A stretch of DNA of 34,323 nt, from contig JAODLY010000048.1 of NCBI GenBank assembly GCA_025464445.1, positions 1 to 34,323 on the forward strand. The letters run 5' to 3'. Source of the DNA: Rhodoglobus sp. (GTDB taxonomy: Bacteria; Actinomycetota; Actinomycetes; Actinomycetales; Microbacteriaceae). The position numbers and the translations under genes were made by a program. The notes under the pieces are model-generated. The model was not told where the DNA came from. It did no database searches and saw only the letters and a list, made by a program, of their open reading frames with translations. Positions 1-8,375 of this stretch are shown piece by piece. The stretch's first letter is position 1. The number at the start of each line of letters is the position of its first letter.

Positions 1-85
1 CGGCCTCATAGGTGTCTTCGATCGTGTAGTCGTGGCGCGCTTTGCGGTTGCTGGCGACAACCTTCTGGCCGCGGTCCCTGGGCAT
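1..85 (-). CDS. smpB: SmpB, tmRNA-binding protein (5' end only)
   Basis: The first 28 codons are present and read MPRDRGQKVVASNRKARHDY followed by TIEDTYEA. This is the conserved SmpB N-terminus; the gene runs off the left edge. SmpB binds the tRNA-like part of tmRNA and brings it to stalled ribosomes for trans-translation. The ATG is at 83-85 and is preceded by an AGGAAAG ribosome binding site about 7 bases upstream. The gene lies directly downstream of the FtsX-like permease on the same strand. In many actinobacteria smpB follows ftsX closely, so the two ABC genes between ftsX and smpB look like an insertion into a conserved neighbourhood. The identification is firm despite the truncation because the motif is very characteristic. 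Confidence 0.93.
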   Translation of the reverse strand, partial: MPRDRGQKVVASNRKARHDYTIEDTYEA

Positions 86-101
86 GCTGTGCTTTCCTGT
101 C

Positions 102-127
102 GTGGGCGCTCGGGCGAGCGCAGCCCA
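102..127 (-). terminator. Hairpin between the permease stop codon and smpB
   Basis: The sequence folds into a GCGCTC/GAGCGC stem with a four-base loop, extended by GTGG/CCAC across a three-base bulge. It begins immediately after the permease stop codon at 128-130 and ends before the smpB ribosome binding site. There is no T-run after it. It could be a weak terminator or a processing/attenuation hairpin that sets smpB expression apart from the ABC genes. The fold is seen by eye; the role is inferred. Confidence 0.4.
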
Positions 128-2815
128 CTAGCTTAGCCTGCGCCCGGAGAACAGCACCACAGCGACAGCGAGCACCGCACCGAGGCCGCTGACCACCAGG
201 ACCGGGCCCAGGATGCCCTGCACCTGCACGGCGACGCCGGCGGCGATCGCGACCCCCAGCAGCGCCCCCGGCACCGCGCTGAAAGCCAACTCGGCCAGGT
301 GGGCACGGATCACATCGGCCGTGGACCAGCCCATCGCCCTTATCGCCTCCCACTGCTCCCGCCGCCGCTCGACGCCCATGCGTCGGGAGAGCATTGCGAG
401 CAGCACGCCCGCCGCGAGGCTGCCCCCGGCGAGGATGCCCTGTGGCAACCACCCCCTCGCGGATGCCACGGCACCAAGCAGGGTCGGGCCGGCGAGTTGC
501 CTGCCCTGCACGAACACCGTGACGGCGATCGCGATCGACACGGTGATCATGAGCACAGCGAGACCGAGGGACACGGAGTGCGCGACGTGCGACCTGGCCT
601 GTCTGGCGCCGAACGAGATCGGGCCGTTGACGCGTGCCGCCCTGCTCGAATCCCTTGCCCGCTGGCGACGCGCCGTTCGCCGTGGGGCGCGCGCGCCCGC
701 GAGCACGGCGGCGAGGGAGGTGAGGGCCACGAGGCCGAGGGACAGGCCGACCGAGACGGCCGCGACCGCCTGCACCATCGAGAATGCCACGGCCAGTGCG
801 CCGACGACGGCGAGGCCGAGCAACGCGACAAGCTCGACGGAGATGTTCCAGCCCACGATGCGCCTGCGCCGCCAGCCGAGCTGGCGCAGCACTCCCGCGT
901 TCGCGCGGCGGGCGGGAATCGAGCCGAGTTGCACGACTGCCAGGAGCACGCCCACGGAGAGGATGGATACGGCGAGGAGCGCGACGCTCGTGGCCGAGAT
1001 CGCGGCATCCACTTCGGTGACCGCGCCGAGACGCGACCAGTCCTGCTCGATGTAGCCGAGATCGCCGATCACCTGTGCGCCGGCCGCGTTGGTCGCGGCC
1101 GTCGCGTAGCCCGTCACGAGCACGGGCAGCCGCTGCGGCGACGACCCGCTCACGATCGTGGCGTTGAAGCCAAGGCTGCCCAGCGCGCTCGCGGCGGCGA
1201 GGAGCTTCTGCTGCGCATCGGGCGTGTACTTGTCGATGCCGGCGACCCTGATGCGGATCGCCGAGATCGGACGCTCGACACCCCAGTTCTTGAGGATATC
1301 GAAGCTCGCGATTGCCATTTCGTTTGTGCCAGGGATGCCGAACCCGGTCGTCGACGTCGCGAGCGGCCGAGCGGCGATCGCCACACCGCTCGCGTCCGCC
1401 ACGATGGACGGATTCACCGTGTCATAGCCGCCGAGCGGTGCGAAGTCGGTCTCGCCCGCTTTCGCGCGCAACTCCTCGGGGCTGTACCTGCCGACCACCT
1501 CGAAGTGCTCGTCTGCCACCTGGGTTTGCCCGACAGCCCCATAGAACTTCATGTAGTCGGTGACCGAGCCGTGGGGCGCGTCACCTGACAGCGGCGCCGC
1601 CGAATACAACCCGAACGACGCGTAACCGCGGGCCGCAAGCCGCACCCCCAGGCCGTCATCCCTGGCCGTGTCGGGAACCGTGTACTGCCCGCTGAGAATC
1701 GACCGCGGCGAAGCCTTGCCGGGCTCGCGCGCGCCAGATGCCTCAGCGGTCGCCGCGCTGACCCCGCCGAGCAGGGTGAGCCCGTTGGAGAACGGGTCGG
1801 CGCCTGTCGAGAGGTCGACGGAGTAGCTGCCCACGACCGTCGTGGACTGGTCCTGGATCTTCGGCGCGAGCTGGCCGTTTTGGAGGAAGCCGGTGCCCTG
1901 AGCCTGCTCCACGGCTTCGGCCCCGCCAACGCCGGGGATGACATTGTCGAATTCTTCAACCACGATCTTGGCGTTGACCGACGTGGGCTTGCGGTCGAGC
2001 ACGACAATCGGCACCACTCCCGGTGCCGAGTGGGCGTCCACCAGCGGGTCCAGGAAGGCACCGGCATCCCCCAGCAGCTGCCGCTCGGCCACCGGATCGA
2101 CGAGGGCGACGTTGGCGAGCGGCTGCGGATCCGTGAGCAGGCCCATCGGCACCGTCGCTGATCGCGCGTCGTAGGCCCCCGCCGCGAACGGCACCGTGCG
2201 GTCGGCGGACAGCAGCCGGGGACTGTCGGCCAGCTCGTGGGTCGCGTAGACCACCTGCCCGCTGTCGTCCAGCAGGGGGGCGCCGTTCGGCCCGAAGACG
2301 ATCTGCGAATAGGTCGGCTGGTAGGCGAAGGCGAGCACGGTCTCCGGGGCGAGTGCGCGAGTGCCCACCCCGTCATCCACTTCGCTCTGCACGGTGATCC
2401 GGAACGCCTGCGGATGCTCGAGGCTCGCGTCTGGACGCACGGGAACCGGCAGCCACAGCCGTGGGCCCTGGGCCGGGCTGAGGCCGCCGAGGAATGTCAC
2501 TTCGCCTACGGGTGCCGCCACCTCGACCCCGGGCAGGCCGCGGATCAGCGCGAGATCGTCCATGCTCAGCCTGCCCCCCGTGGCATCCACGAGGGCATCG
2601 GAGCGCAGTAAACCCGCCGTCACCGGATCCTTTCCGCCCTGGGTCACGAGGATGTCGTAGGTTCCCCGCCAGTTCTCGTCGAGGGTCTGTTGCAGCACGG
2701 TCGCCGACGTCGATTGCAGCGCGGATGCCGCGACCGCGACAACCGCGAGCAGGCTCACGGCCACCAGCCGGGGCCGATCCCGCCACAGCCGCGCGGCCGG
2801 CCCCGGGACCGGCAT
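128..2815 (-). CDS. FtsX/MacB-like ABC transporter permease, 895 aa
   Basis: This is a large membrane protein of the FtsX-like permease type. An N-terminal membrane segment (about residues 17-35) is followed by a very large extracytoplasmic region (roughly 40-610). Three membrane segments follow at about 615-720, and another group closes the C-terminus (about 755-890). The two membrane blocks resemble each other around their cytoplasmic arms (LRQLGWRRRR and IRAMGWSTAD), as expected for tandem FtsX-type domains. Its ATG overlaps the ATPase stop codon by one base (TGATG), so the two are translationally coupled and form one transporter. Such MacB-type systems usually act mechanically on periplasmic or surface substrates rather than by classical transport. 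The substrate cannot be told from sequence. The external domain shows no family I recognise. Confidence 0.85.
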   Translation of the reverse strand: MPVPGPAARLWRDRPRLVAVSLLAVVAVAASALQSTSATVLQQTLDENWRGTYDILVTQGGKDPVTAGLLRSDALVDATGGRLSMDDLALIRGLPGVEVAAPVGEVTFLGGLSPAQGPRLWLPVPVRPDASLEHPQAFRITVQSEVDDGVGTRALAPETVLAFAYQPTYSQIVFGPNGAPLLDDSGQVVYATHELADSPRLLSADRTVPFAAGAYDARSATVPMGLLTDPQPLANVALVDPVAERQLLGDAGAFLDPLVDAHSAPGVVPIVVLDRKPTSVNAKIVVEEFDNVIPGVGGAEAVEQAQGTGFLQNGQLAPKIQDQSTTVVGSYSVDLSTGADPFSNGLTLLGGVSAATAEASGAREPGKASPRSILSGQYTVPDTARDDGLGVRLAARGYASFGLYSAAPLSGDAPHGSVTDYMKFYGAVGQTQVADEHFEVVGRYSPEELRAKAGETDFAPLGGYDTVNPSIVADASGVAIAARPLATSTTGFGIPGTNEMAIASFDILKNWGVERPISAIRIRVAGIDKYTPDAQQKLLAAASALGSLGFNATIVSGSSPQRLPVLVTGYATAATNAAGAQVIGDLGYIEQDWSRLGAVTEVDAAISATSVALLAVSILSVGVLLAVVQLGSIPARRANAGVLRQLGWRRRRIVGWNISVELVALLGLAVVGALAVAFSMVQAVAAVSVGLSLGLVALTSLAAVLAGARAPRRTARRQRARDSSRAARVNGPISFGARQARSHVAHSVSLGLAVLMITVSIAIAVTVFVQGRQLAGPTLLGAVASARGWLPQGILAGGSLAAGVLLAMLSRRMGVERRREQWEAIRAMGWSTADVIRAHLAELAFSAVPGALLGVAIAAGVAVQVQGILGPVLVVSGLGAVLAVAVVLFSGRRLS

Positions 2816-3477
2816 CAGGCCAGGGTCGTGCGACTGTCGGCGGCCGCCACGAGGTGCTCGTCGTGCGCGGCGACGAGCACGGCGATGCCTTCGGCGGCGA
2901 GCGAGGTGAGCAGGTCGATAACCGAATCCGCGCTCGTGCGGTCCAGCGACGCCGTCGGCTCGTCGACCATGAGCACTGCTGGCTCGAGCAGCAGCGCCCG
3001 CGCGAGCGCGACCCGCTGCCGCTCCCCCACGCTCAACTGGTCCGGGCGATGGGACGCCCTGTGCCCAACCCCGAGACGCTCGAGCAGGCCGCGCGCTCGC
3101 GGCTCGAGCCCGCGCGTGCGCCGGCCGGGGACGGCGGGCAGCAAGGCGTTCTCGAGCGCGCTGAGTCCACCGACGAGCACGCCACCCTGGTCGAGGTAGC
3201 CGATGAAGTCGCGACGGCGCTGGGTGATCGCGTCATCCTTCAGGGCCGCGAGCGACTCGCCGGCCCAGGCCACGTCTCCGCCCGAAGGCCGCACGAGACC
3301 GGCGGCGACCCGCAGGATGCTCGTCTTGCCCGACCCGCTGCGGCCGGCGAGGCAGTGCATCCTGCCCGCTTCGAGAGCGAGGTCATAGCCGACGACGATA
3401 TCGAGGGGCTCTGCACCCGCGCGCTCATACCGGATAGTGATGTCGGAGAGCTCGACGACGGGCGCGGCCATGGTCAT
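2815..3477 (-). CDS. ABC transporter ATP-binding protein (MacB/LolD type), 220 aa
   Basis: All hallmarks of an ABC ATPase are present: Walker A GRSGSGKT (45-52), signature LSVGE (148-152), Walker B VLMVDE (168-173) and the switch histidine in AAHDEH (205). The length and the pairing with an FtsX-like permease fit the MacB/LolD ATPase group. It hydrolyses ATP to drive the coupled 895-residue permease, with which it overlaps by one base. An alternative start two codons in (ATG 3469-3471) is possible. A TAGCCT hexamer at 3481-3486 (minus strand) could be the -10 box of a short-leader or leaderless transcript, which would separate this pair from ftsX. The gap to ftsX is 35 bases. Confidence 0.9.
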   Translation of the reverse strand: MTMAAPVVELSDITIRYERAGAEPLDIVVGYDLALEAGRMHCLAGRSGSGKTSILRVAAGLVRPSGGDVAWAGESLAALKDDAITQRRRDFIGYLDQGGVLVGGLSALENALLPAVPGRRTRGLEPRARGLLERLGVGHRASHRPDQLSVGERQRVALARALLLEPAVLMVDEPTASLDRTSADSVIDLLTSLAAEGIAVLVAAHDEHLVAAADSRTTLA

Positions 3478-3512
3478 GACAGGCTAACCCGCCCGCGACG
3501 GCTACGGGAGGG

Positions 3513-4430
3513 TCATACCTTGAGGTAGCGGCTGATGGCCACGCTCGACGCGGCCGCGGCGAGCGCAGCACCCACGACGATGAGGATCGGCACAACGACC
3601 ACGGCATCGCTGAGCCCGACAAGGGTGGTCGTGGTCTGCAGCGTCGTGGACAGGTAGCCCTGCACGAAGAACTGCACTATCGCGACGATTGCAGCCCCGG
3701 CCAGGAGCGAGCCGACAAGGGCTGCGAAGACTCCCTCGAGCACGAACGGCGTCTGGATGAAACGGTTCGACGCTCCCACGAGGCGCATGATCCCCAACTC
3801 CCGCCGTCGGGAGAAGGCACTGAGCCGGATCGTCGTCGCGATCAGCAACACGGCGGCGACGAGCATGAGCACAGCGACGCCGATCGCCGTGTACGAAGCC
3901 GCATTGAGCACCGCGAAGATCTGGTCGAGATAGCCGCGCTGGTCTTCGACGTTCTGCACCCCGGCAAGCCCGGACAGGCTTTCGATGAGGATATCGGCGT
4001 CGGAAGGGTTGATGAGGTTGACCCTGAAGCTCTCGTTGAGCGTGGCGGGCGTGACGAACCCGGCAATCGGGCTGTCAGCGAACTGGGCCTGGAAGTTCTT
4101 GTAAGCCTGGTCATGGGTCTCGAACTCGTACTTCTTGATGTACGGGGCGAGTGAGCTTGACTCGAGCTGGCTCTTGACAGCGGCGATCTGGGCCTGGGTC
4201 GCCTCGGTCTGGGTGCAGTTGCCCGTCGTGTCGACATCCGTGCACATGTAGACGGCGACCTGGGCCCTGTCGTACCAGTAGCCCTTCATCTGCCCGATCT
4301 GCATCTGCAACAGGATCGCGGCGCCAACGAAGGTGAGCGAGATGAATGTCACGAGGATGACCGAGATCACCATCGACATGTTGCGGCGCAGCCCATTGGC
4401 GACCTCGCCGAGGATCAGGCCCAGCCTCAT
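3513..4430 (-). CDS. ftsX: Cell division protein FtsX, 305 aa
   Basis: FtsX is the membrane partner of FtsE. Together they couple divisome activity to activation of peptidoglycan hydrolases outside the membrane. The N-terminus is cytoplasmic ([17 protein letters not shown]), followed by TM1 at about 19-42. An extracytoplasmic domain of about 130 residues follows, then three C-terminal TM segments (about 180-203, 228-253, 275-298). The loop arm [14 protein letters not shown] between TM2 and TM3 is typical of the family. Two cysteines at 63 and 72, nine residues apart in the external domain, could form a disulfide. The start codon overlaps the ftsE stop by four bases (ATGA), so the pair is co-translated. 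Confidence 0.95.
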   Translation of the reverse strand: MRLGLILGEVANGLRRNMSMVISVILVTFISLTFVGAAILLQMQIGQMKGYWYDRAQVAVYMCTDVDTTGNCTQTEATQAQIAAVKSQLESSSLAPYIKKYEFETHDQAYKNFQAQFADSPIAGFVTPATLNESFRVNLINPSDADILIESLSGLAGVQNVEDQRGYLDQIFAVLNAASYTAIGVAVLMLVAAVLLIATTIRLSAFSRRRELGIMRLVGASNRFIQTPFVLEGVFAALVGSLLAGAAIVAIVQFFVQGYLSTTLQTTTTLVGLSDAVVVVPILIVVGAALAAAASSVAISRYLKV

Positions 4431-5209
4431 TGCTGCACCTCCCTGTCGACGGCGGATGCCCCACCGAACGGCGCACCGCTGACCGACCCTGTCGTCGCCA
4501 TGCCGAAGCCCTGCACGGGCACCGACTGTGTCTGGTAGCCACCCTGCCGCTCGTCACGCACGATCTGCCCACTGATCAGCTCGATCACGCGGCGCTTCAT
4601 CTGGTCGACGATGCCCGCGTCGTGTGTCGCCATGATCACTGTCGTGCCGCCGACGTTTATGCGCTCGAGCAGTGTCATGATGCCCGCCGAGGTTGCGGGA
4701 TCGAGGTTTCCTGTCGGCTCGTCGGCCAGCAGGATCGCGGGCTTGTTCACGACGGCCCGCGCGATCGCGACGCGCTGCTGCTCGCCGCCGGACAGTTCGT
4801 GCGGGAGCCGGTTGGACTTTCCGGCGAGGCCGACCATCTTCAGGGCATCAGGAACCGCTTCCTGGATGAACCCGCGGCTCTTGCCGATGACCTGCAATGT
4901 GAAGGCGACGTTGTCGAACACCGTCTTGTTCGGCAGCAGCCTGAAGTCCTGGAATACCACCCCGAGGTTGCGCCTGAAGTAGGGGACCTTGCGGTTGGTG
5001 AGGGTGTTCAGGTATTGCCCGAGCACGTGGATGTCGCCTTTGCTCGGGTTCTCCTCCTTGAGGATCAACCGCAGGAAGCTGGACTTGCCGGAGCCGGAGG
5101 CACCGACGAGGAAGACGAACTCGCCCTTGAGGATCTCGAGGTTCACGGAGTTCAGCGCCGGACGCGAGGTGCCGGGATAGGCCTTGGAGACAGAGTCGAA
5201 CCTGATCAT
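4427..5209 (-). CDS. ftsE: Cell division ATP-binding protein FtsE, 260 aa
   Basis: FtsE is the cytoplasmic ATPase of the FtsEX complex. Walker [10 protein letters not shown] (36-44), Q-loop VFQD (85-88), signature LSGGE (139-143), Walker B ILLADEP (159-165) and switch histidine H196 are intact. The start was placed at ATG 5207-5209 (MIRFDSVSK) because homology begins there. Upstream in-frame codons give an unrelated arginine- and serine-rich tail, and a -10 box sits just upstream. The protein has a C-terminal extension of about 30-40 residues beyond the usual length of about 229. It is rich in Gly, Gln, Ser and Val and has no recognised domain. Confidence 0.95.
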   Translation of the reverse strand: MIRFDSVSKAYPGTSRPALNSVNLEILKGEFVFLVGASGSGKSSFLRLILKEENPSKGDIHVLGQYLNTLTNRKVPYFRRNLGVVFQDFRLLPNKTVFDNVAFTLQVIGKSRGFIQEAVPDALKMVGLAGKSNRLPHELSGGEQQRVAIARAVVNKPAILLADEPTGNLDPATSAGIMTLLERINVGGTTVIMATHDAGIVDQMKRRVIELISGQIVRDERQGGYQTQSVPVQGFGMATTGSVSGAPFGGASAVDREVQQ

Positions 5210-5217
5210 TTGGTGCC

Positions 5218-5223
5218 AGCCTA
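5218..5223 (-). promoter_or_regulatory. Likely -10 box of a leaderless ftsE transcript
   Basis: On the minus strand TAGGCT lies 8 bases before the ftsE ATG, with no Shine-Dalgarno sequence between. That spacing places the transcription start at or next to the start codon, the usual actinobacterial leaderless arrangement. No good -35 is visible (TTGCGC is 20 bases upstream). Confidence 0.5.
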
Positions 5224-5276
5224 AGTAGCCGTCGCGACTATGCGCGCAACGACGCGCCCCGCGCCAGGACTCCCAG

Positions 5277-6383
5277 CTAGTCCTTGTCCCGCTTCCGCCA
5301 CTTGATCCCCGCGTTGATGAAGCCGTCGAGATCGCCATCGAACACGTTCGACGGGTTGTTGACCTCGTAGTCGGTGCGCAGGTCTTTCACCATCTGGTAC
5401 GGAGCGAGCACGTAGCTGCGCATCTGGTCGCCCCAGCTGGCCGTGATGACGCCCGCGAGCTCCTTCTTGGCCGCGGCCTCCTGCTCGCGCTGCATGATCA
5501 GCAGTCGCGATTGCAGCACACGCATCGCGGCGGCGCGGTTCTGGATCTGGCTCTTCTCGTTCTGCATCGAGACGACGAGACCGGTCGGAAGGTGGGTGAG
5601 GCGCACCGCGGAGTCCGTCGTGTTGACCGACTGGCCGCCAGGGCCGCTCGAGCGGAAGACATCCACCCGGATGTCGCTCTCCGGCACCTCGATGGCTCCA
5701 GCCTCTTCGATGAGCGGGATCACCTCGACGGCGGCGAAACTCGTCTGCCGCTTGCCCGCGGAGTTGAACGGGCTCATCCGCACCAGCCGGTGGGTGCCGG
5801 CCTCGACGCTCAGGGTGCCGAAGGCGTACGGCGCGTCGATCTCGAAGGTCGTCGACTTGATGCCGGCCTCCTCCGCGTAGCTCGTGTCCATGACGGTGGC
5901 AGGGTACCCGTGCTGCTCGGCCCAGCGCAGGTACATGCGCTGCAGCATCTCGGCGAAGTCGGCAGCGTCGACACCCCCAGCTCCCGCGCGAATGGTGATG
6001 ACAGCGGGATGCGCGTCCCATTCGCCGTTGAGCAGGGTCTGCACCTCGAGCTCGCCGAGCAGCTTCTGGATGCTCGTGAGTTCGGTGCGGGCGTCGGCCG
6101 CCGCCGCGGCATCCGACTCCTCATTAGCCAGCTGCACCATGATCTCGAGGTCGTCGAGCCGGGACGCGATGGAGGTGATCTTCGCCAACTCGGCCTGCCG
6201 ATGACTCAGCGCGCTCGTCACTTTCTGGGCCTTCTCGGTGTCGTCCCAGAGGTCGGGAACCCCGGCCTGCTCGCTCAGGTCGACTATCTCGGCCTCGAGC
6301 CGTTCAACACCGACAACCGAGCGGATGTCCGCGAATGTCGAGCGAAGCGCGGCGATGTCTTCCGAAAAATCGAGCTCGTCCAT
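5277..6383 (-). CDS. prfB: Peptide chain release factor 2, 368 aa
   Basis: RF2 ends translation at UGA and UAA codons. The SPF stop-codon recognition tripeptide is at 204-206 and the catalytic GGQ is at 249-251 within [10 protein letters not shown]. The N-terminal coiled-coil domain (about 1-110) and the superfamily core follow the normal order. The start was set at ATG 6381-6383 (MDELDFSED), where family similarity begins; the reading frame is open further upstream but not RF2-like. The gene is read in one uninterrupted frame with no in-frame UGA near codon 26. It therefore lacks the programmed frameshift used for autoregulation in many other bacteria. It is followed by ftsE after 67 bases. 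Confidence 0.96.
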   Translation of the reverse strand: MDELDFSEDIAALRSTFADIRSVVGVERLEAEIVDLSEQAGVPDLWDDTEKAQKVTSALSHRQAELAKITSIASRLDDLEIMVQLANEESDAAAAADARTELTSIQKLLGELEVQTLLNGEWDAHPAVITIRAGAGGVDAADFAEMLQRMYLRWAEQHGYPATVMDTSYAEEAGIKSTTFEIDAPYAFGTLSVEAGTHRLVRMSPFNSAGKRQTSFAAVEVIPLIEEAGAIEVPESDIRVDVFRSSGPGGQSVNTTDSAVRLTHLPTGLVVSMQNEKSQIQNRAAAMRVLQSRLLIMQREQEAAAKKELAGVITASWGDQMRSYVLAPYQMVKDLRTDYEVNNPSNVFDGDLDGFINAGIKWRKRDKD

Positions 6384-6393
6384 GTCGGCAGCA

Positions 6394-6399
6394 AGCCTA
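6394..6399 (-). promoter_or_regulatory. Likely -10 box of prfB, near-leaderless
   Basis: TAGGCT on the minus strand lies 10 bases before the prfB ATG. It is the same hexamer as in front of ftsE, and again no ribosome binding site follows. A leaderless or very short leader transcript is inferred. Confidence 0.45.
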
Positions 6400-6471
6400 C
6401 CGGAGGGCAAAGACCACACCCCGTGCGCTCGCTCGGGGGGAAGCCGCCCGGCGGCACGCCGCCATGCCCCC

Positions 6472-6519
6472 TTGCCTGTCGCGCCCGCGCGCCTTATAGT
6501 GCGTCTCATCGCTAAGGAG
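6472..6519 (+). promoter_or_regulatory. Promoter and ribosome binding site of the 53-aa gene
   Basis: A near-consensus housekeeping promoter is visible: -35 TTGCCT at 6472-6477, a 17-base spacer, and -10 TATAGT at 6495-6500. AAGGAG at 6514-6519 is an almost perfect Shine-Dalgarno sequence, 8 bases before the ATG at 6528. This combination supports the short reading frame behind it. Confidence 0.7.
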
Positions 6520-6527
6520 CGTGCACA

Positions 6528-6689
6528 ATGACGTCAACCCGACTGCCCCTTTACATTGAGACCACCGCCGACAGGGTCGCAGGTCGCCGCTCGCGCGCCT
6601 TCGTCGCAACTGTCATCGCCTCGATCGCGCTCGCGCTCGGAACACTCGTGACCCTCGCGATAGTGATCACGGCCCTCACACTTCCCTGA
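6528..6689 (+). CDS. Small single-pass membrane protein, 53 aa
   Basis: The protein starts [20 protein letters not shown], then RRSR, and continues with one hydrophobic segment (about residues 25-50, rich in Val, Ile, Ala, Leu, Thr) that runs to the end. The positively charged stretch RRSR before the segment predicts the N-terminus inside. I do not recognise a family. It is likely real because it has a textbook promoter and ribosome binding site, an ATG start, GC-rich third positions and a coherent membrane topology. It is divergent from prfB and lies upstream of the polysaccharide initiator on the same strand, separated by an inverted repeat. It may be a small membrane regulator or subunit; no function can be assigned. 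Confidence 0.7.
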   Translation: MTSTRLPLYIETTADRVAGRRSRAFVATVIASIALALGTLVTLAIVITALTLP

Positions 6690-6705
6690 TCGGGCCTGAG
6701 GGGGA

Positions 6706-6721
6706 CCTCGTCTTGACGAGG
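6706..6721 (+). terminator. Short inverted repeat after the 53-aa gene
   Basis: CCTCGT and ACGAGG flank a four-base CTTG and lie 17 bases after the miniprotein stop codon. No T-run follows. It may be a weak terminator separating the small gene from the polysaccharide initiator, or a protein binding site. Confidence 0.35.
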
Positions 6722-6772
6722 CATGCATGTTTCCAACGTGTTACGGGGTGTTGCCTTCCTGTGAACTCTCCC

Positions 6773-6831
6773 TACCCCCCTTACGAGTGCCATGAGCGCG
6801 GCGTAACGTAAAAAGGCACACCGACGAGGGG
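6773..6831 (+). promoter_or_regulatory. Promoter of the polysaccharide initiator gene with upstream C-tract
   Basis: A promoter can be drawn as -35 TTACGA (6781-6786), a 17-base spacer and -10 TAACGT (6804-6809). GAGGGG at 6826-6831 is the ribosome binding site, 6 bases before the ATG. The octamer TACCCCCC (6773-6780) abuts the -35. The same octamer occurs in front of the 196-aa surface protein gene and, on the minus strand, in front of the Alg14/Alg13-like gene, so it may be a half-site for a shared regulator. Confidence 0.55.
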
Positions 6832-6837
6832 AATCGG

Positions 6838-8328
6838 ATGTCTGTTGCGTTGCGTCGTGAAATCGACAAAAACACAGGAATAGTCTCCCGGGCAACGCAG
6901 CCCTGGGAGATGCGGTACGGGCGAAGGCTGCTGTTCAGCGATGCCCTGCTGGTCACGAGCACCGTCTTCGGCGCGCAGATCGTGTGGGTGCGAGTGCTCA
7001 GTGCCATCGAGGGCGAACCGGTGCCGCTCAGGGGGGCCCAGCCCTATGCCGGTGTGTACTCGATCGCGATCGTGATTGTCTGGCTGGGTCTGCTGTCGCT
7101 GTTCGCGAGCCGCGATCCCCGCACAGTCGGTACCGGCTCCACCGAATATCGTCGCGTCGTGCAGGCGTCCCTCTCCACGTTCGGGCTACTCGCGATCGTC
7201 GTATACCTCTTTGACCTGCAGCTCGCCCGCGGTTACTTCCTCATCGCGTTACCGATCGGCCTCTGCGCCCTCATCGTCGTTCGGCGACTGTGGAGGCGCT
7301 GGCTGTGTGTCCAACGGGAGACCGGGCAATTCTCCGCGAGGGTGGTGCTCGCCGGGTCGGCCACTTCCGTCACGCATATCGCCCGCCAGCTGGCCCGGAT
7401 GCCCGAGGCCGGGTACCACCTGCTCGGAATCTGCGTGCCGGCAGGGCAGGAAGACTCGGCAGAGATCGGGGAAGAACTCACCATCGTCGGCGCATTCGAC
7501 GACCTCATCGGCACAATCCAGCAGACCGGCGCCGACACGATTGTGCTCACGAGTTCAGACGAATTGCCGCCCCAGCGCATCCGGGAACTGAGCTGGCAAC
7601 TGGAACCAGGCCAGCAGCACCTCATCGTCGCTCCGACGCTGACGGACATCGGCGGGCCCCGAATCCTTACCCGCCCGGTCGCCGGACTGCCCCTCATCCA
7701 CGTGGAGACCCCGCGATACAGCGGCGGCAAGATGCACTCGAAGCGCCTCTTCGACATTGTTGCCTCGGCTGGGCTGGTGTTCGTACTGGCCCCACTGCTT
7801 GCGGCAATCGCCCTCGCGATACGTCTGGGCTCGCCCGGCCCCGTGTTGTTCCGGCAGCGACGGATCGGCAAGAACGGGCGGCGATTCTCGATGCTGAAGT
7901 TCCGCTCGATGGTGCCGGAGGCCGAGGCTTTGCTCGCCGAGCTGCGCGATTCTGCCGACGCGGGAAATGACGTGCTGTTCAAGATGCGCGATGATCCGCG
8001 GGTCACCCCGCTTGGCCGAACGCTTCGCCGCTACAGCCTCGACGAGCTGCCGCAACTGTTCAACGTGCTCGCCGGGCACATGTCGCTCATCGGTCCCCGG
8101 CCACCGCTGCCCGACGAGGTCGAAGAATACGAACGGCATGTTCACCGGCGTTTCCTGGTGAAACCGGGCATCACCGGCCTGTGGCAGGTGAGCGGCAGGT
8201 CGAACCTGTCGTGGGAGGAAAGCGTGCGCCTCGACCTCTACTACGTGGAGAACTGGACCCTCACGGGTGATCTCGCGATCCTCTTCCGGACGGCGAAGAC
8301 CGTGCTCGGGCGCGATGGCGCCTATTGA
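6838..8328 (+). CDS. Polyprenyl phosphoglycosyltransferase (initiating sugar transferase), 496 aa
   Basis: This enzyme starts exopolysaccharide repeat synthesis by moving a sugar phosphate from a nucleotide sugar to undecaprenyl phosphate. Several hydrophobic segments fill about residues 30-155, followed by a Rossmann-like middle domain (about 160-290). The C-terminal bacterial sugar transferase domain is at 302-496. It begins KRLFDIVAS with a reentrant hydrophobic helix, and contains FRQRRIGKNG, KFRSM, SLDELPQLFNVL, SLIGPRPPLP and the closing KPGITGLWQVSGRS. That is the WbaP/CpsE-type large monotopic transferase architecture. The sugar (often glucose or galactose) cannot be read from sequence. 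It is followed after 47 bases by ugd and probably shares its transcript. Confidence 0.93.
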   Translation: MSVALRREIDKNTGIVSRATQPWEMRYGRRLLFSDALLVTSTVFGAQIVWVRVLSAIEGEPVPLRGAQPYAGVYSIAIVIVWLGLLSLFASRDPRTVGTGSTEYRRVVQASLSTFGLLAIVVYLFDLQLARGYFLIALPIGLCALIVVRRLWRRWLCVQRETGQFSARVVLAGSATSVTHIARQLARMPEAGYHLLGICVPAGQEDSAEIGEELTIVGAFDDLIGTIQQTGADTIVLTSSDELPPQRIRELSWQLEPGQQHLIVAPTLTDIGGPRILTRPVAGLPLIHVETPRYSGGKMHSKRLFDIVASAGLVFVLAPLLAAIALAIRLGSPGPVLFRQRRIGKNGRRFSMLKFRSMVPEAEALLAELRDSADAGNDVLFKMRDDPRVTPLGRTLRRYSLDELPQLFNVLAGHMSLIGPRPPLPDEVEEYERHVHRRFLVKPGITGLWQVSGRSNLSWEESVRLDLYYVENWTLTGDLAILFRTAKTVLGRDGAY

Positions 8329-8375
8329 CCAGAACCCAACGGCGCTGATACCTACTTCGATTGAGAGGAATTGCC

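Noticed and set aside
299-1588. A 429-codon plus-strand frame opposite the 895-residue permease.
   Set aside because: No domain or start signals; residue use is typical of an antisense shadow.
5277-6509. Programmed frameshift site in prfB.
   Set aside because: RF2 is encoded in one continuous frame, with no internal in-frame UGA and slippery CUU near codon 25.
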